Shown here piece by piece: positions 36,675 to 46,630 of a stretch of DNA of 64,000 bases. Position numbers and translations under genes: made by a program. The stretch's first letter is position 1, and each line of letters begins with the position of its first letter. This DNA comes from Bog-473 sp963828505 (GTDB lineage Bacteria > Actinomycetota > Acidimicrobiia > Acidimicrobiales > RAAP-2): contig CAWHFM010000009.1 of NCBI GenBank assembly GCA_963828505.1, forward strand, positions 310,001-374,000. Direction: 5' to 3'. The notes beneath the pieces are model-generated. The model saw only the letters and a program-made list of their open reading frames with translations. It ran no database searches and was not told where the DNA came from.

Positions 36675-38325
36675 GGGGTGGCTCCTTCCTTTTCGCCCCT
36701 GCGCCGCGAGCGCCGGTAGGCGATCACGGCCGGGAAGGCCAATATGGCGAGCAGGGCCAAGGCCACCAGCGGCGCGACCGGCGGCGAGGTCGAGACCGGC
36801 AGCGTGGCCGAGACGAACCGCACGGGAAGAGGCCGGTTCGATTGGGATCCGGCAGCCGACGCCTGGCCCGCCGCCGACGCGTTCTCCTGGGAGGAGGTCG
36901 AGGACGACGCTCCGGCCCCCGTCGCGACCGCAGTGGTGGTGGCGGTCGTGCTCGCCCCGGATCCGGTGTGTGAGCTGGCGCCGGGGTACGTTCCGGAGGA
37001 CGTCGGCGTCGCCCCGATCCCGTTGGGGGTCACGCCCGCGGCGCACGGACCTGCGCCCTCGTGGTCGCAGGCGGGGGGGAGCGGCGCGATCTGGGCCAGG
37101 TAGTTCGTCATCGGGCTGGCCCGGGATGAAGGTCGGGTTGTCACAGGTGCCGATGTTCAGGTTCTGCAGGCTGATGCCGGGGTCCGCCGTCTGGAGCTGC
37201 TGGATCTGCCCGAAGGCGGCCTCGACCAGGTTGACCGGCAGCGGCGAGTACCCGATGGGACCGATCTCCTTCTGTCCCTGGCATATGCCGTAGTACGCGA
37301 AGTCGGCGAGCGCCTGCCGCATGGGCGTCGTCACCTTGGACTCGGGGCTGGGGTACGTCCCGGTCGGTTCGATCATGTAGACGTACGACGAGAGGGGGTA
37401 GGTGCGCGGGTCGGGGTTGACGTAGACGTTGGTGAGGTTCTGAAGCAGGTAGTTCGGCGAGCTCTTGTCCATGTTGATCTGGGCCGCCTCGAGCGAGACC
37501 GCGACGTTGTACTGCGTCGGCAGCGTGAAGTAGCCCGCGCTGTTGAGCACCTTGACCACTGGGTAGTTGACGCTCAAGGGGAAGGAGTACTCGACGTAGC
37601 CGATGGATCCGTTCGCCTCGCTGGACGCCACGTAGTTCATGGAGGCGTTTGAGCCGTTCTGGGCGATCTGATTGCCCTGGCGCGGGAAGTACTCGGTGGG
37701 GCCGGGCGCGCCGGCGTAGGGGTTCCAGATGCTGGCGAAGTCGGTGGCGAAGTAATTGGTCAGCTGGTAGGTGGACCCGGATCCCTCCGCCTGCACCACC
37801 GGGATGATGGGCAGCGACGGCAGCTGCACGCCGTTGTTGTCCTGCGTGATCTCGGGATTGTCCCAGTTGGTGATCTGGTTCGTGAAGATCTTGACGAGGG
37901 TCTCGCCCGAGAGCCGGAGGTTCTCCACCTGCTGGCCGTCGAATCTGATCTGGTACGGGAACGACGTGCCGCCGGCGGCGATGGGCAGGTAGGCGTACGG
38001 CCGTCCCTGCGATGTGTCCGACCCGCCCTGGAAACCCTCGGCCGTCACGGCGAAGTCCGACGTGCGGTTGGCGAAGTCCGTTCGACCCTGCGCGTCGCCG
38101 TCGGGGGTGTAGACCACCTGGACGCCCTGCGAGTTGACGTCGGCCACCCACTGGTTCACGGCGTTGGCGGCCCAGCTCGAGCCGGAGCCCTGGATGAGCG
38201 CCGTCGGGGCGGCAGCGCCCGCGCTGCCCGGCGTAGCCGAGCAGCAGGACCAGCATGGAGGCGAGGGCGACGCTCGCCCACGCGGCGCAGCGTGCTGGTG
38301 CACGCCTCGGTGCTCGCACGCTCAT
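36671..38325 (-). CDS. pstS: Phosphate ABC transporter substrate-binding protein, C-terminally anchored (two apparent frameshifts)
   Basis: The coding sequence is in three pieces: signal peptide from ATG 38325 (MLVLLLGYAG), main body (GSGSSWAANAVNQWVADVNS, AEGSGSTYQL, QITNWDNPEI) and tail (SPMTNYLAQIAPLPPACD then a C-terminal helix LVALALLAILAFPAVIAYRR). Breaks lie at about 38226-38231 and 37118-37126, next to short G/C runs (CCCGG and CCCGGG); one extra base at each restores a continuous PstS of about 550 residues. The GSGS loops match phosphate-contacting loops of PstS. The C-terminal helix after a Ser/Thr-rich linker anchors it in the membrane, unlike lipoprotein or periplasmic PstS. ATGA overlap with pstA. 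Confidence 0.82.
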
Positions 38326-39453
38326 CGTCCGCTCCTGTCGCGGACGATGAAACGGGTGACCACGAAGAGGGCCAGCACCATGATGAGCAGCACACTGGCT
38401 GCCCCGAACGCCCGGGCGATCGCCGTCGGCTCGTGGGTGATGTACTCGGTGTAGATGAAGAGCGGGAGCGAGTTCATGGGCACTCCCGTCGGATTGAAGG
38501 TCAGGAAGCTCGAGGCGCCCGAGCAGATCAGGACGACGGCCGTCTCGCCGATGCCGCGGGCGATGGCGAGGATCACCGCGGTGGCGAGCCCGGTCCCCGC
38601 GCTCGGGGAGGACGACCTTCCACGTCGTCCTCCACCTGGGCGCGCCCAAGGCCTCGCTCGCCTCGCGCAGGCCGGCCGGCACGACCCGGAGCGCCACCTC
38701 GGACGCCCGGGCGACGATCGGGGTCATGGTGACGGCCATGGCGACGGCGACGGCGATGCCGGACTTCGGCAGCCCGAACTCGACGATGAGGAAGACGTAG
38801 ACGAAGAGGCCGGCCAGGATCTCGGGGAGGGCGGTCATCGCCTCGACCACGGTGCGCACCAGCGAGGAGCCCTGGCCTCCGACCTCGTTCAGGTAGACCG
38901 CAGTGGCGACGCCCAGCGGAACGGAGATCGCCACCGCGATGCCGACCTCAATGACGGTGCCGACGATGGCATGGAGGATCCCACCCTGGGTGAGTGGCGC
39001 CGTCGGGGAGACCCCTGCCATGTCGTGCGTATAGAAGTTGACATGCACGAGGGCGTGCCAGCCCTTGACGAACGTGTAGACGACCGTGCTGCCGAGGGCG
39101 AAGAGGACGATGGCGGCCGCGACGTAGAGCGTCGAGGCCACGAGCCGCTCCAGGACGATGAAGCGCGGGTTGGTCACCGCCAGGACCACGGTGTAGACGG
39201 CCATGAAGGTCAGGTACCAGCACACGAGGAAGCCGACCAGCCCGCTGAAGTCCAAGATGTGCAGGTAGCCGATGGTGACCAGCGCGAGGGAGGCAACGAG
39301 GGAGCCGACGAGCGCGACCACCTCCTCGCCGGTGAGCGCCCGGACCCGGCGGGGCCGCTGCGGCTGGACGGGAGGATCGTGCCGATCGGGCCGCGCCGGG
39401 GGTGTGCCGCGGTCGCTCGGGGCGACACCTGGGGGGGCGTCGAGGACGGTCAT
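38322..39453 (-). CDS. pstA: Phosphate ABC transporter permease PstA (one apparent frameshift)
   Basis: From ATG 39453 a long hydrophilic N-terminus (about 45 residues) leads to six membrane helices. GIAVAISVPLGVATAVYLNE and RASEVALRVVPAGLREASEA (the EAA loop) are typical PstA. Near the G-run at 38605-38608 the frame changes: ..WKVVLP then AGTGLATAVILAIARGIGET in the next frame, ending FVVTRFIVRDRSGR. Removing one base rejoins them, so the gene may be intact in the organism. It pairs with PstC to form the phosphate channel. It lies 1 bp after pstC and overlaps pstS. Confidence 0.85.
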
Positions 39454-39454
39454 G

Positions 39455-40450
39455 TCAGATCTCCGTCCCGGCGCCGCTGCGGCTGCGGCGGACGAAGACC
39501 GCGGCGATGATGTTGACGAGGAGGGTCATGAGGAACAGGACGAAGCCGGCCGTGAGCAGTGCCGAGAGCTGCGAACGGCTGGCGTTTCCGAAGTTGGCTG
39601 CAATCAGCGCGGACGTGGTCTGGAACCCGGACTGGAGGATGTGGGCGTTGATGGAGTACGCCGGTGAGACGATGATGATGACGGCCGCCGTCTCGCCCAG
39701 CGCCCGGCCCAGGGCCAGCATGGTGCCGCCGATGATCCCGCCGCGCGAGAAGGGGAAGACGACCATCCGGGCCACGCCGAGACGGGTCCCGCCCAGGGCG
39801 ATGACCGCTTCGCGCTCGCCGCGTGGCGCCTGGTCGAACACGGCCCGCATGACGGCACAGGCCAGCGGGATCGTCATCATCGACACCGTCAATCCGGCGA
39901 TGAAGACGGAGCTGGTGAAGGTGGACTGCTGGTAGACGGCCGCATGGGGGTCCGTGTCGACGCGGAAGATCGGGATGAAGCTCAGGTACTCGCTCAGGAA
40001 GCGGGCGATGTGGATGGCGTGGGGCATCAGCAGGAAGAACCCCCAGAGGCCGTAGATGATGCTGGGCACCGCCGCCATCAGGTCGACGGTCGACACCAGG
40101 GCGGACTTGATCCGCGGCGGCGCGTAGTCGGAGATGAAGAGCGCGAGCGCCAGCGCGAGGGGGAAGCTCACGACCAGCGCCACCAGGGCGACCTCGACCG
40201 TCCCGACGAGGACGGCGGCCACGCCGATCCGGTCGAGCTCGGGCTGCCACTGCGTCTGCGTGAAGAAGTGCAGACCGTAGTGGTGCAGGGTCGGGATGGA
40301 CTGGTAGCCGAGGAAGATCCCGATGGCGCCCGTGATGCTGAGGACGAACAGAGCGACCGTCCGGGCGCCGCCGCGAAAGACGCGATCGGAGAGGTCCAGC
40401 TTGGTCGAGAGCTGGCGCGGCATCACGTCGTTCCCGGTTGTGACGCTCAC
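39455..40450 (-). CDS. pstC: Phosphate ABC transporter permease PstC
   Basis: A 331-residue permease with six helices: LFVLSITGAIGIFLGYQSIP (first), the long external segment typical of PstC, IYGLWGFFLLMP, then REAVIALGGTRLGVARMVVF (EAA loop) and ALGRALGETAAVIIIVS. Together with PstA it forms the high-affinity phosphate channel. The start GTG 40450 overlaps the stop of pstB (GTGA). Intact, in contrast to the neighbouring pstA and pstS. Confidence 0.92.
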   Translation of the reverse strand: MSVTTGNDVMPRQLSTKLDLSDRVFRGGARTVALFVLSITGAIGIFLGYQSIPTLHHYGLHFFTQTQWQPELDRIGVAAVLVGTVEVALVALVVSFPLALALALFISDYAPPRIKSALVSTVDLMAAVPSIIYGLWGFFLLMPHAIHIARFLSEYLSFIPIFRVDTDPHAAVYQQSTFTSSVFIAGLTVSMMTIPLACAVMRAVFDQAPRGEREAVIALGGTRLGVARMVVFPFSRGGIIGGTMLALGRALGETAAVIIIVSPAYSINAHILQSGFQTTSALIAANFGNASRSQLSALLTAGFVLFLMTLLVNIIAAVFVRRSRSGAGTEI

Positions 40451-41265
40451 CCGAACCGGCCCTCCACGTAGTCGGCGGTTCGCGGGTCCGTCGGGTCGGA
40501 GAAGATCTTCTGGGTCGGGCCCTGTTCGACGATCCCCCCTGGCGTTCCGGCCTCCGCCAGGAAGAACGCCGTCTGCTGGGACACCCGGGCCGCCTGTCCC
40601 ATGTTGTGGGTGACGATGACGATGGTCACCTGCGAGCGCAGCTCGGCGATCGTCTCCTCGATGCGGCGCGTCGACGTCGGGTCGAGGGCCGAGCACGGCT
40701 CGTCCATGAGCAGGACCTTCGGCTCGACGGCCAGGGCTCGGGCGATGCAGAGCCGCTGCTGTTGCCCACCGGAGAGCGCGCCGCCCGGCTTGCCGAGCCG
40801 GTCCTTGACCTCCTCCCAGAGGCCGGCGCGCCGGAGAGAGCGCTCGACCAGATTTTGGCGGGCGGAACGGCCGATCCGCGTCCCGGTCAGGGTCAGCCCG
40901 GCGACCACATTGTCGGCGATCGACATGGCGGGGAAGGGGTTTGGTTTCTGGAAGACCATGCCGATCTGCCGACGCGCCTGCGTCAGGCGGTACGCGGGCG
41001 CGTAGATCTCCTCCCCGTCCAGGTAGACCTCGCCCGCCATACGTGCGCCGGGCACGGACTCGTGCATGCGATTGAGGATCCGCAGGAAGGTTGACTTCCC
41101 GCAGCCCGACGGGCCGATCAGCGCGGTGACGGCGGCCGGCGGGGCCGCGATGTTGACGTCGGCCAGCACCTTGGTCGTCCCGAACCACGCCGCGATGCCG
41201 ATCGCGTCGAGGCTGGACGCCGCCGCCAGGGGGACGATGACGGTTTCGTCTGTGGCCGTGGTCAC
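40447..41265 (-). CDS. pstB: Phosphate ABC transporter ATP-binding protein PstB
   Basis: A 272-residue ABC ATPase with Walker A GPSGCGKST (51-59), GMVFQKPNPFP (the PstB Q-loop), signature LSGGQQQR, Walker B VLLMDEPCSALDP and the VTHNM switch. These are diagnostic of PstB. It is the first pst gene here and starts (GTG 41265) 25 bp after the giant repeat gene, implying read-through from the surface genes. The usual order pstSCAB is inverted to BCAS, and no phoU follows. Confidence 0.93.
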   Translation of the reverse strand: MTTATDETVIVPLAAASSLDAIGIAAWFGTTKVLADVNIAAPPAAVTALIGPSGCGKSTFLRILNRMHESVPGARMAGEVYLDGEEIYAPAYRLTQARRQIGMVFQKPNPFPAMSIADNVVAGLTLTGTRIGRSARQNLVERSLRRAGLWEEVKDRLGKPGGALSGGQQQRLCIARALAVEPKVLLMDEPCSALDPTSTRRIEETIAELRSQVTIVIVTHNMGQAARVSQQTAFFLAEAGTPGGIVEQGPTQKIFSDPTDPRTADYVEGRFG

Positions 41266-41290
41266 GACCGTGCTCCCGCCCGCGCCATGC

Positions 41291-44200
41291 CTATGCGATC
41301 CCCTGGCCCACGATCGGGGCGCTCAGCGGCGTTCCCCCGGCGGAGCCGTAGAAGAGGGCGTCGCCGTAGGTGAAGACCCCCCCGTCGGCGGCGAACAGCC
41401 AGTAGCCGTTGCCGTCGGATGTGGACCCGATGCCCACGACAGGGGCGTCGAGGTGCGTGCCCCCCGCCGACCCGTGGAACAGGGCGTCGCCGTAGGTGAA
41501 CACGCCGCCGTCGGCCGCGGCCAGCCAGTAGCCATTGCCGTCGGGGGTAGCGGCGATACCCACCACCGGCTTGTTCAGGTGGGTGCTCCCGGCCGAGCCG
41601 TAGAAGAGGGCGTCGCCGTAGGTGAACACGCCGCCGTCGGCCGCGGCCAGCCAGTAGCCCTTGCCGTCGGGGGTAGCGGCGATACCCACCACCGGCGCGT
41701 TCAGGTGGGTGCCTCCGGCCGAGCCGTAGAAGAAGGCGTCCCCGAAGGTGAAGACCCCACCGTCGGCGGCCACCAGCCAGTAGCCCTTGCCGTCGGGGGT
41801 GGCGGCGATGCCGACGACCGGGGCGTTCAGGTGTATGCCCCCGGCCGAGCCGTAGAAGAGAGCGTCGCCGAAGGTGAAGACCCCCCCGTCAGCGCCGACG
41901 AGCCAGTAGCCCTTGCCGTCGGGGGTGGATGCCGCGCCCACGATCGGGGCGTTGAGGTGGATGGAGGCGGCGGAGCCGTAGTTCGACCCGGCGCCGTAGT
42001 TGTGGACACTGCCGTCGGAGCCGACCAGCCAGTAGCCGTTCGCGGCGTGCCCGGCGATCGTGAACGGCGCGGTTCCGGTGGACCCGCCGTAGGCGCTCCC
42101 GCTCGTCGGGGTGAAAACTGCGCTCAGGCTGTTGGTCCCGACCGGCAACGTGGACGTCTGCGTGTGGGCGATGCCCCCGCTGACCGTCATCGGGCTCCCG
42201 ATGTCGGTTCCGTTGACCTCGAACTGGACCGTGCCGGGCGCGGCCGACGGCGAAACCGTCGCGGTGAGGGTCTCCGGCGTCCCGTACTGCTGCGGGCTGG
42301 CGGGCGACGCGGTCAGCGTCGTCGTGGTGGACGTGACCGGGTTCACGGTGAAGGACTCGGCGCCGGTCGATCCGACGTAGTTGCCCGACGACGGGGTGAA
42401 GACAGCGCTGAGGTTGTCGGTCCCGACCGGCAACGTGGACGTCTGCACATGAGCCGTGCCGCCGCTCACCGTCACCGGGCTGCCGATGTCGGTCGTGCCG
42501 ACCTCGAACTGGACGGTGCCAGGCGCGGCCGACGGCGAGATGGTGGCGGTGAGGGTCTCCGGGGTGCCGGCGTACTGCGGGCTCGACGGCGAGGCCACCA
42601 GTGTGGTGGTGGTGGGAGCCGCACTGACGGTGAAGGTGTCCGTGCCGGTCGACGGGCCGAAGCCGCTCCCGGTCGCGGCGGTGAAGACCGCGCTCAGGTT
42701 GTCGGTCCCGGCGGGAAGGGTCGACGTCTGCACATGAGCCGTGCCGCCGCTCACCGTCACCGGGCTGCCGATGTCGGTCGTGCCGACCTCGAACTGGACG
42801 GTGCCGGGCGCGGCCGACGGGGAGACCGTCGCGGTGAGGGTCTCTTGGGTCCCGTATTGCTGGGGGCTGGCGGGCAAGGCGGTCAGCGTCGTCGAGGTCG
42901 AAGTCACCGGGTTCACGGTGAACGTCTCAGTGCCGGTCGACCCGGCGTAGTTGCTGCCGACGGTCGGGGTGAAGACCGCACTCAGGCTGTCGGTTCCGAC
43001 CGGCAGCGTGGACGTCTGCACATGGGCCGTGCCGCCGCTCACGGTCACCGGGCCGCCGATGTCGGTCGTGCCGACCTCGAACTGGACGGTGCCGGGCGCG
43101 GCCGACGGCGTGATCGTCGCCGTGAGGGTTTCCAGGGTGCCGAAGAACTGTGGGCTCGGCGGCGAGGCCGTCAGCACGGTGTTGGTCGTGATCGGGTTTA
43201 CCGTGAACGACGTTGTTCCCGTGGACGGGCCGAAGCCGCTCCCGGTCGCCGCCGTGAACACTGCGCTCAGGCTGTCGGTCCCGACCGGCAACGTGGACGT
43301 CTCGACATGGGCCGTGCCGCCGCTGACCGTCACCGGGCTGCCGATGTCGGTCGTGCCGACCTCGAACTGGACGGTGCCGGGCGCGGCCGACGGCGAGATC
43401 GTGGCGGTGAGGGTCACCGGGGTCCCGAACTCCTGGGGGCTGGCGGGCGAGGCGGTCAGCGTCGTCGAGGTCGAAGTCACCGGGTTCACGGTGAACGTCT
43501 CAGTGCCGGTCGACCCGGCGTAGTTGCTGCCGACGGTCGGGGTGAAGACCGCACTCAGGCTGTCGGTTCCGACCGGCAGCGTGGACGTCTGGACATGGGC
43601 CGTGCCCCCGCTCACGGTCACCGGGGTGCCGATGTCCGTCGTGCCGACCTCGAATTGGACGGTGCCAGCCGCGGCCGACGGCGTGATCGTCGCCGTGAGG
43701 GTTTCCTCGGTGCCGAAGAACTGGGGACTCGGGGGAGAGGCCGTCAGCGCGGTGGTGGTCGTGATCGGGTTCACCGTGAACGACGCGGTTCCCGTGGAGG
43801 AAGAGAAGCCGTTTCCGACGGTCGGGGTGAAGACCGCACTCAAGCTGTCGGTTCCGACCGGCAGCGTGGAAGTCTGCACATGGGCCGTGCCGCCGCTCAC
43901 CGTCACCGGGGTGCCGATGTCGGTCGTGCCGACCTCGAACTGGACAGTGCCAGTTGCCGACGACGGCGCGACCGTCGCGGTGAGAGTCTCCTGGGTCCCG
44001 AACTCCTGCGGGCTGGCGGGTGAGGCCGTCAACGTGGTCGTCGTCGGCACGCCCGTGACGGTGAACGACGCCGTGCCCGTCGACCCGGTGTAGTCGGTCG
44101 ACGACGGTGTGAAGACCGCGCTCAAGCTGTCGGTCCCGACCGGGAGCGACGAGGTCTGGGCCTCTGCCGTGCCGCCGCTCACCGTCGCCGGGCTACCGAT

Positions 44201-45520
44201 GTCGGTCGTGCCGACCTTGAACTGGACGGTGCCGGGCGCGGCCGACGGCGTGATCGTCGCGGTGAGGGTCTCGAGGGTGCCCGATTGTTGGGGGCTGGGC
44301 GGAGAGACCGCCAGCGTCGTAGTGGTTGAGGCCGCGCTGACGGTGAACGGGACCGTGTTACTGGTCGAGGTCGCATAGTCGGCGGGGTTCGCCGCCGTGA
44401 ACACTGCGCTCAGGTTCTCGGTTCCGACCGGCAGCGTGGACGTCTGGGTCTGCGCCTGTCCGCTCGTCACCGCGACCGGGCTGCCGATGTCGGTCGAGCC
44501 CTCCAGGAATTGGACGGTGCCCGCCGCCGCCGATGGAGTGACCGTTGCGGTGAGCGTTTCCTGCGTGCCGTATGTCTGGGGGCTCGGCGGGGAGACCGAC
44601 AGCGTCGTCGACGTCGACGCCGGCGTGACCGTGAACGACAGCACGGCGTTCGACTGGCTCACGTCGGTGCCGGCCGTCGGCGTAAAGGCCGCAGTGAGGG
44701 TGTCGGTCCCTCCCGGCAGCGTGGAGGTCTTGACATCGGCCGTGCCCCCGCTCACGGTGACCGGGCTGCCGATGTCGGTCGAGCCCTCGAGGAACTGCAC
44801 GGTGCCCGCCGCCGACGAAGGAGTGACCGTCGCGGTGAGGGTCTCTTGCGTACCGAACTCTTGCGGGCTGGCGGGCGAGACCGTCATGGACGTGAACGTC
44901 GGCGTCGTGGGGTAGACGAGGGACCAGGTCGCCGTGGATCCAGTTCCGCTCAGCAAGATGTCGGCCGCGTCGTATGACGTCCCCTGGGTGTGGTGCGGGG
45001 CGTTCGTGTAGAGGCGCAGCTGGTACGTATTGGCATAGCCACCCGTGCCGTTGTTGGGGAAGTCGGCCTCCAACTCGTCCAACGTCTCGTCGCCCGCGTG
45101 CCCGGTCTCGACCGGCAGGGTGGACGTGTTGAGTGGCGCCGGCGCCGACGAGTTCGGGAAGTCGGTCGTCGACCCGAGTTGCTCGCCGTCCCACTCCGAG
45201 GTGGGCTGGCCCTGCACCGGGAGGTACCCGTACAAGCTGGCGACGCTGTCGCCGAACCGGGCAGTCGAGGTGCCCTCCACGTAGGCCGCAATGGGGGAGT
45301 CGGTGACGTTGCCCCCCGTGATGGCGGTTCCGGAGGAGTTGTAGAACACGAGCCCTCCGACCGCATCGGGGTCGGGCTCCCAGGGGGGTGCAGTGGCGGC
45401 ACCGGCAGGCGTGGCGCCGAGCCAGCTCACGGTGCTGAGCACTGTGCCGCCGAGCAGGAGCAGGCTGGCGATCAAGGTGAGGCCGGCCTGACGGGCGAGG
45501 CGGCGAAGCGGGGCGTTCAC
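41291..45520 (-). CDS. Giant secreted Ig-repeat and propeller-repeat surface protein
   Basis: A 1409-residue protein. Residues 1-42 are a signal peptide; 45-205 is a domain shared with two neighbours (PPWEPDPDAVGGLVFYNSSG, YGYLPVQGQPTSEW, LPVETGHAGDE, YQLRLYTNAP); 211-1160 are ten Ig-like repeats of about 95 residues (TLTASPASPQEFGTQETLTA, GTVQFEVGTTDIGSPVTVSG); 1162-1409 are six 42-residue units (GYWLVAADGGVFTFGDALFY). There is no C-terminal anchor. It probably projects from the cell surface as a stalk with a propeller head. GTG 45520 overlaps the stop of the upstream paralogue (GTGA). The repeats are almost identical, so unequal recombination could change copy number. Confidence 0.9.
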   Translation of the reverse strand: MNAPLRRLARQAGLTLIASLLLLGGTVLSTVSWLGATPAGAATAPPWEPDPDAVGGLVFYNSSGTAITGGNVTDSPIAAYVEGTSTARFGDSVASLYGYLPVQGQPTSEWDGEQLGSTTDFPNSSAPAPLNTSTLPVETGHAGDETLDELEADFPNNGTGGYANTYQLRLYTNAPHHTQGTSYDAADILLSGTGSTATWSLVYPTTPTFTSMTVSPASPQEFGTQETLTATVTPSSAAGTVQFLEGSTDIGSPVTVSGGTADVKTSTLPGGTDTLTAAFTPTAGTDVSQSNAVLSFTVTPASTSTTLSVSPPSPQTYGTQETLTATVTPSAAAGTVQFLEGSTDIGSPVAVTSGQAQTQTSTLPVGTENLSAVFTAANPADYATSTSNTVPFTVSAASTTTTLAVSPPSPQQSGTLETLTATITPSAAPGTVQFKVGTTDIGSPATVSGGTAEAQTSSLPVGTDSLSAVFTPSSTDYTGSTGTASFTVTGVPTTTTLTASPASPQEFGTQETLTATVAPSSATGTVQFEVGTTDIGTPVTVSGGTAHVQTSTLPVGTDSLSAVFTPTVGNGFSSSTGTASFTVNPITTTTALTASPPSPQFFGTEETLTATITPSAAAGTVQFEVGTTDIGTPVTVSGGTAHVQTSTLPVGTDSLSAVFTPTVGSNYAGSTGTETFTVNPVTSTSTTLTASPASPQEFGTPVTLTATISPSAAPGTVQFEVGTTDIGSPVTVSGGTAHVETSTLPVGTDSLSAVFTAATGSGFGPSTGTTSFTVNPITTNTVLTASPPSPQFFGTLETLTATITPSAAPGTVQFEVGTTDIGGPVTVSGGTAHVQTSTLPVGTDSLSAVFTPTVGSNYAGSTGTETFTVNPVTSTSTTLTALPASPQQYGTQETLTATVSPSAAPGTVQFEVGTTDIGSPVTVSGGTAHVQTSTLPAGTDNLSAVFTAATGSGFGPSTGTDTFTVSAAPTTTTLVASPSSPQYAGTPETLTATISPSAAPGTVQFEVGTTDIGSPVTVSGGTAHVQTSTLPVGTDNLSAVFTPSSGNYVGSTGAESFTVNPVTSTTTTLTASPASPQQYGTPETLTATVSPSAAPGTVQFEVNGTDIGSPMTVSGGIAHTQTSTLPVGTNSLSAVFTPTSGSAYGGSTGTAPFTIAGHAANGYWLVGSDGSVHNYGAGSNYGSAASIHLNAPIVGAASTPDGKGYWLVGADGGVFTFGDALFYGSAGGIHLNAPVVGIAATPDGKGYWLVAADGGVFTFGDAFFYGSAGGTHLNAPVVGIAATPDGKGYWLAAADGGVFTYGDALFYGSAGSTHLNKPVVGIAATPDGNGYWLAAADGGVFTYGDALFHGSAGGTHLDAPVVGIGSTSDGNGYWLFAADGGVFTYGDALFYGSAGGTPLSAPIVGQGIA
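41294..42037 (-). repeat. Six tandem 42-residue propeller units
   Basis: 126-bp units coding GYWLVAADGGVFTFGDALFYG followed by SAGG.HLNAPVVGIAATPDGK. Copies 2-5 are very similar at DNA level. Same family as the repeats at 3734-4435 but with TFGDALFY in place of SFNAPF. Confidence 0.92.
42038..44890 (-). repeat. Ten tandem Ig-like coding repeats of about 285 bp
   Basis: Each unit has SP.SPQ.FGT..TLTAT at its start, SAAPGTVQFEVGTTDIGSPV in the middle and STLPVGTDSLSAVFTP near its end. Long stretches between copies are nearly identical in DNA, which makes the region prone to assembly collapse or expansion. Confidence 0.92.
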
Positions 45521-46506
45521 TGGGTCGTGCCTTTCGTGGATGGGACGGGGACGCGATCTGCGTCCTTGTCTTCAGTCGTGGCGGAGACTCCGGTCGTGGC
45601 GGATGCGTTCTGCACGCCGCCGGCCCGCTGGCGGCGGGACCTGGAGCGAGCAAGGACCAGGATGAGGAGGAGAGCGACGGCGGCGATCGCGGCCACAGCG
45701 GCCCATTCGCCCGTGTGATCGGAGCTCGGGGTGTTGGCAGCGACGCTCTGGGGCGAGGCCGTCGCGGACGATGGGGCCGCGCCCACCTTCGGCGTGGTGC
45801 CTGAGCTCGACGTCTTCGAGGTCGGGGTCGTCGAACCCGGGCTCGTCTTTGAGGCCGAGGAGCCGGGCGGAGCCTTGAGCTTCGAGGGGGGGAGCAGGAT
45901 GCTCTCGATCGATACGGCAGTGCCCGCGTTGCAGTTGACCGGCCCGCCGTCGACGGCGTGCCACGTGCTCCCCGTGACCTGGATGTCGAGTGCGGGGTAG
46001 TGCAGCGAGTAGACGGGTTCATTGGCGGCGTCGAGGTACAGACGGAGCTGCAAGAAGCCGTCCCACTTCGGCGAGTACTCGGTCATGAACCCGGCCAGCG
46101 ATTCGTCGCCCCCCGTGGCAGCGGCCATCGGGTTGGCGGGATTCGAGTAGCGCGTGGCGGCGGTAAGGAAGTCACCGCTCCAGTCAGATGGTGCGAGGCC
46201 GTCGATCGGCTGGTACGACATGAGGACGGCTGTGCGTGTCGGCCCGGCATAGGGCCCTTGCGCCGCGGTGGTCGAGACGGCTCTCCACGCCAACGGCGCG
46301 GTGTTCACGCTCCCGCTGGTCAGCTGGTGGCCCTGCGCGTCGCAGAGCCCGATGTAACCGATCGCGTTCGGGTCGCTGTAGGGGACGGCCGAAGAGGCCG
46401 CACCCGGCGCCACCGTGATCAGCCCGACCAGCGCCACGACCAGGGCCCCGGCGAACCACCGCCCGAAAGCGGGCGCGACGGAGGGCTCTCGCCAAGGGCG
46501 TCTCAT
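45517..46506 (-). CDS. Secreted paralogue with C-terminal membrane anchor
   Basis: A 329-residue protein from ATG 46506. A signal segment (WFAGALVVALVGLITVAPGA) is followed by a divergent copy of the domain found in its two neighbours (YSDPNAIGYIGLCDAQGHQL, SYQPIDGLAPSDWSGDFL, LQLRLYLDAANEPVYSLHYP). A 70-residue Ser/Thr/Pro-rich linker then leads to a membrane helix (AAVAAIAAVALLLILVLARS) and basic tail. So the same module here is tethered to the membrane. Function unknown. Its stop overlaps the giant gene's start, so the two are coupled. Confidence 0.82.
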   Translation of the reverse strand: MRRPWREPSVAPAFGRWFAGALVVALVGLITVAPGAASSAVPYSDPNAIGYIGLCDAQGHQLTSGSVNTAPLAWRAVSTTAAQGPYAGPTRTAVLMSYQPIDGLAPSDWSGDFLTAATRYSNPANPMAAATGGDESLAGFMTEYSPKWDGFLQLRLYLDAANEPVYSLHYPALDIQVTGSTWHAVDGGPVNCNAGTAVSIESILLPPSKLKAPPGSSASKTSPGSTTPTSKTSSSGTTPKVGAAPSSATASPQSVAANTPSSDHTGEWAAVAAIAAVALLLILVLARSRSRRQRAGGVQNASATTGVSATTEDKDADRVPVPSTKGTTQ

Positions 46507-46515
46507 GGTCGACAA

Positions 46516-46544
46516 AACCTATCAGACATCTTGAATCAATTAAA
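46516..46544 (-). promoter_or_regulatory. Possible promoter of the anchored paralogue
   Basis: On the minus strand a weak -35 TTTAAT (46539-46544) and a -10 TAGGTT (46516-46521) are 17 bp apart in the only A/T-rich patch of this intergenic region. The extended sequence TGATAGGTT also occurs at the promoter in front of the first PstS-like gene (49004-49012). Confidence 0.35.
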
Positions 46545-46630
46545 TCGCGTGTATCGCGCGGAAAACTCGAGAAATGGACCGGCACGGAGCGCACGGAGCT
46601 CGTGAAATGACCCGGCAGTGGGCCCACGCG

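Noticed and set aside
41066..44023. A 985-codon open frame on the plus strand opposite the giant repeat gene
   Set aside because: It is made of Arg/Gly/Asp-rich repeats that mirror the Ig repeats of the minus-strand gene; no start signal or family. A shadow of repetitive GC-rich coding DNA.
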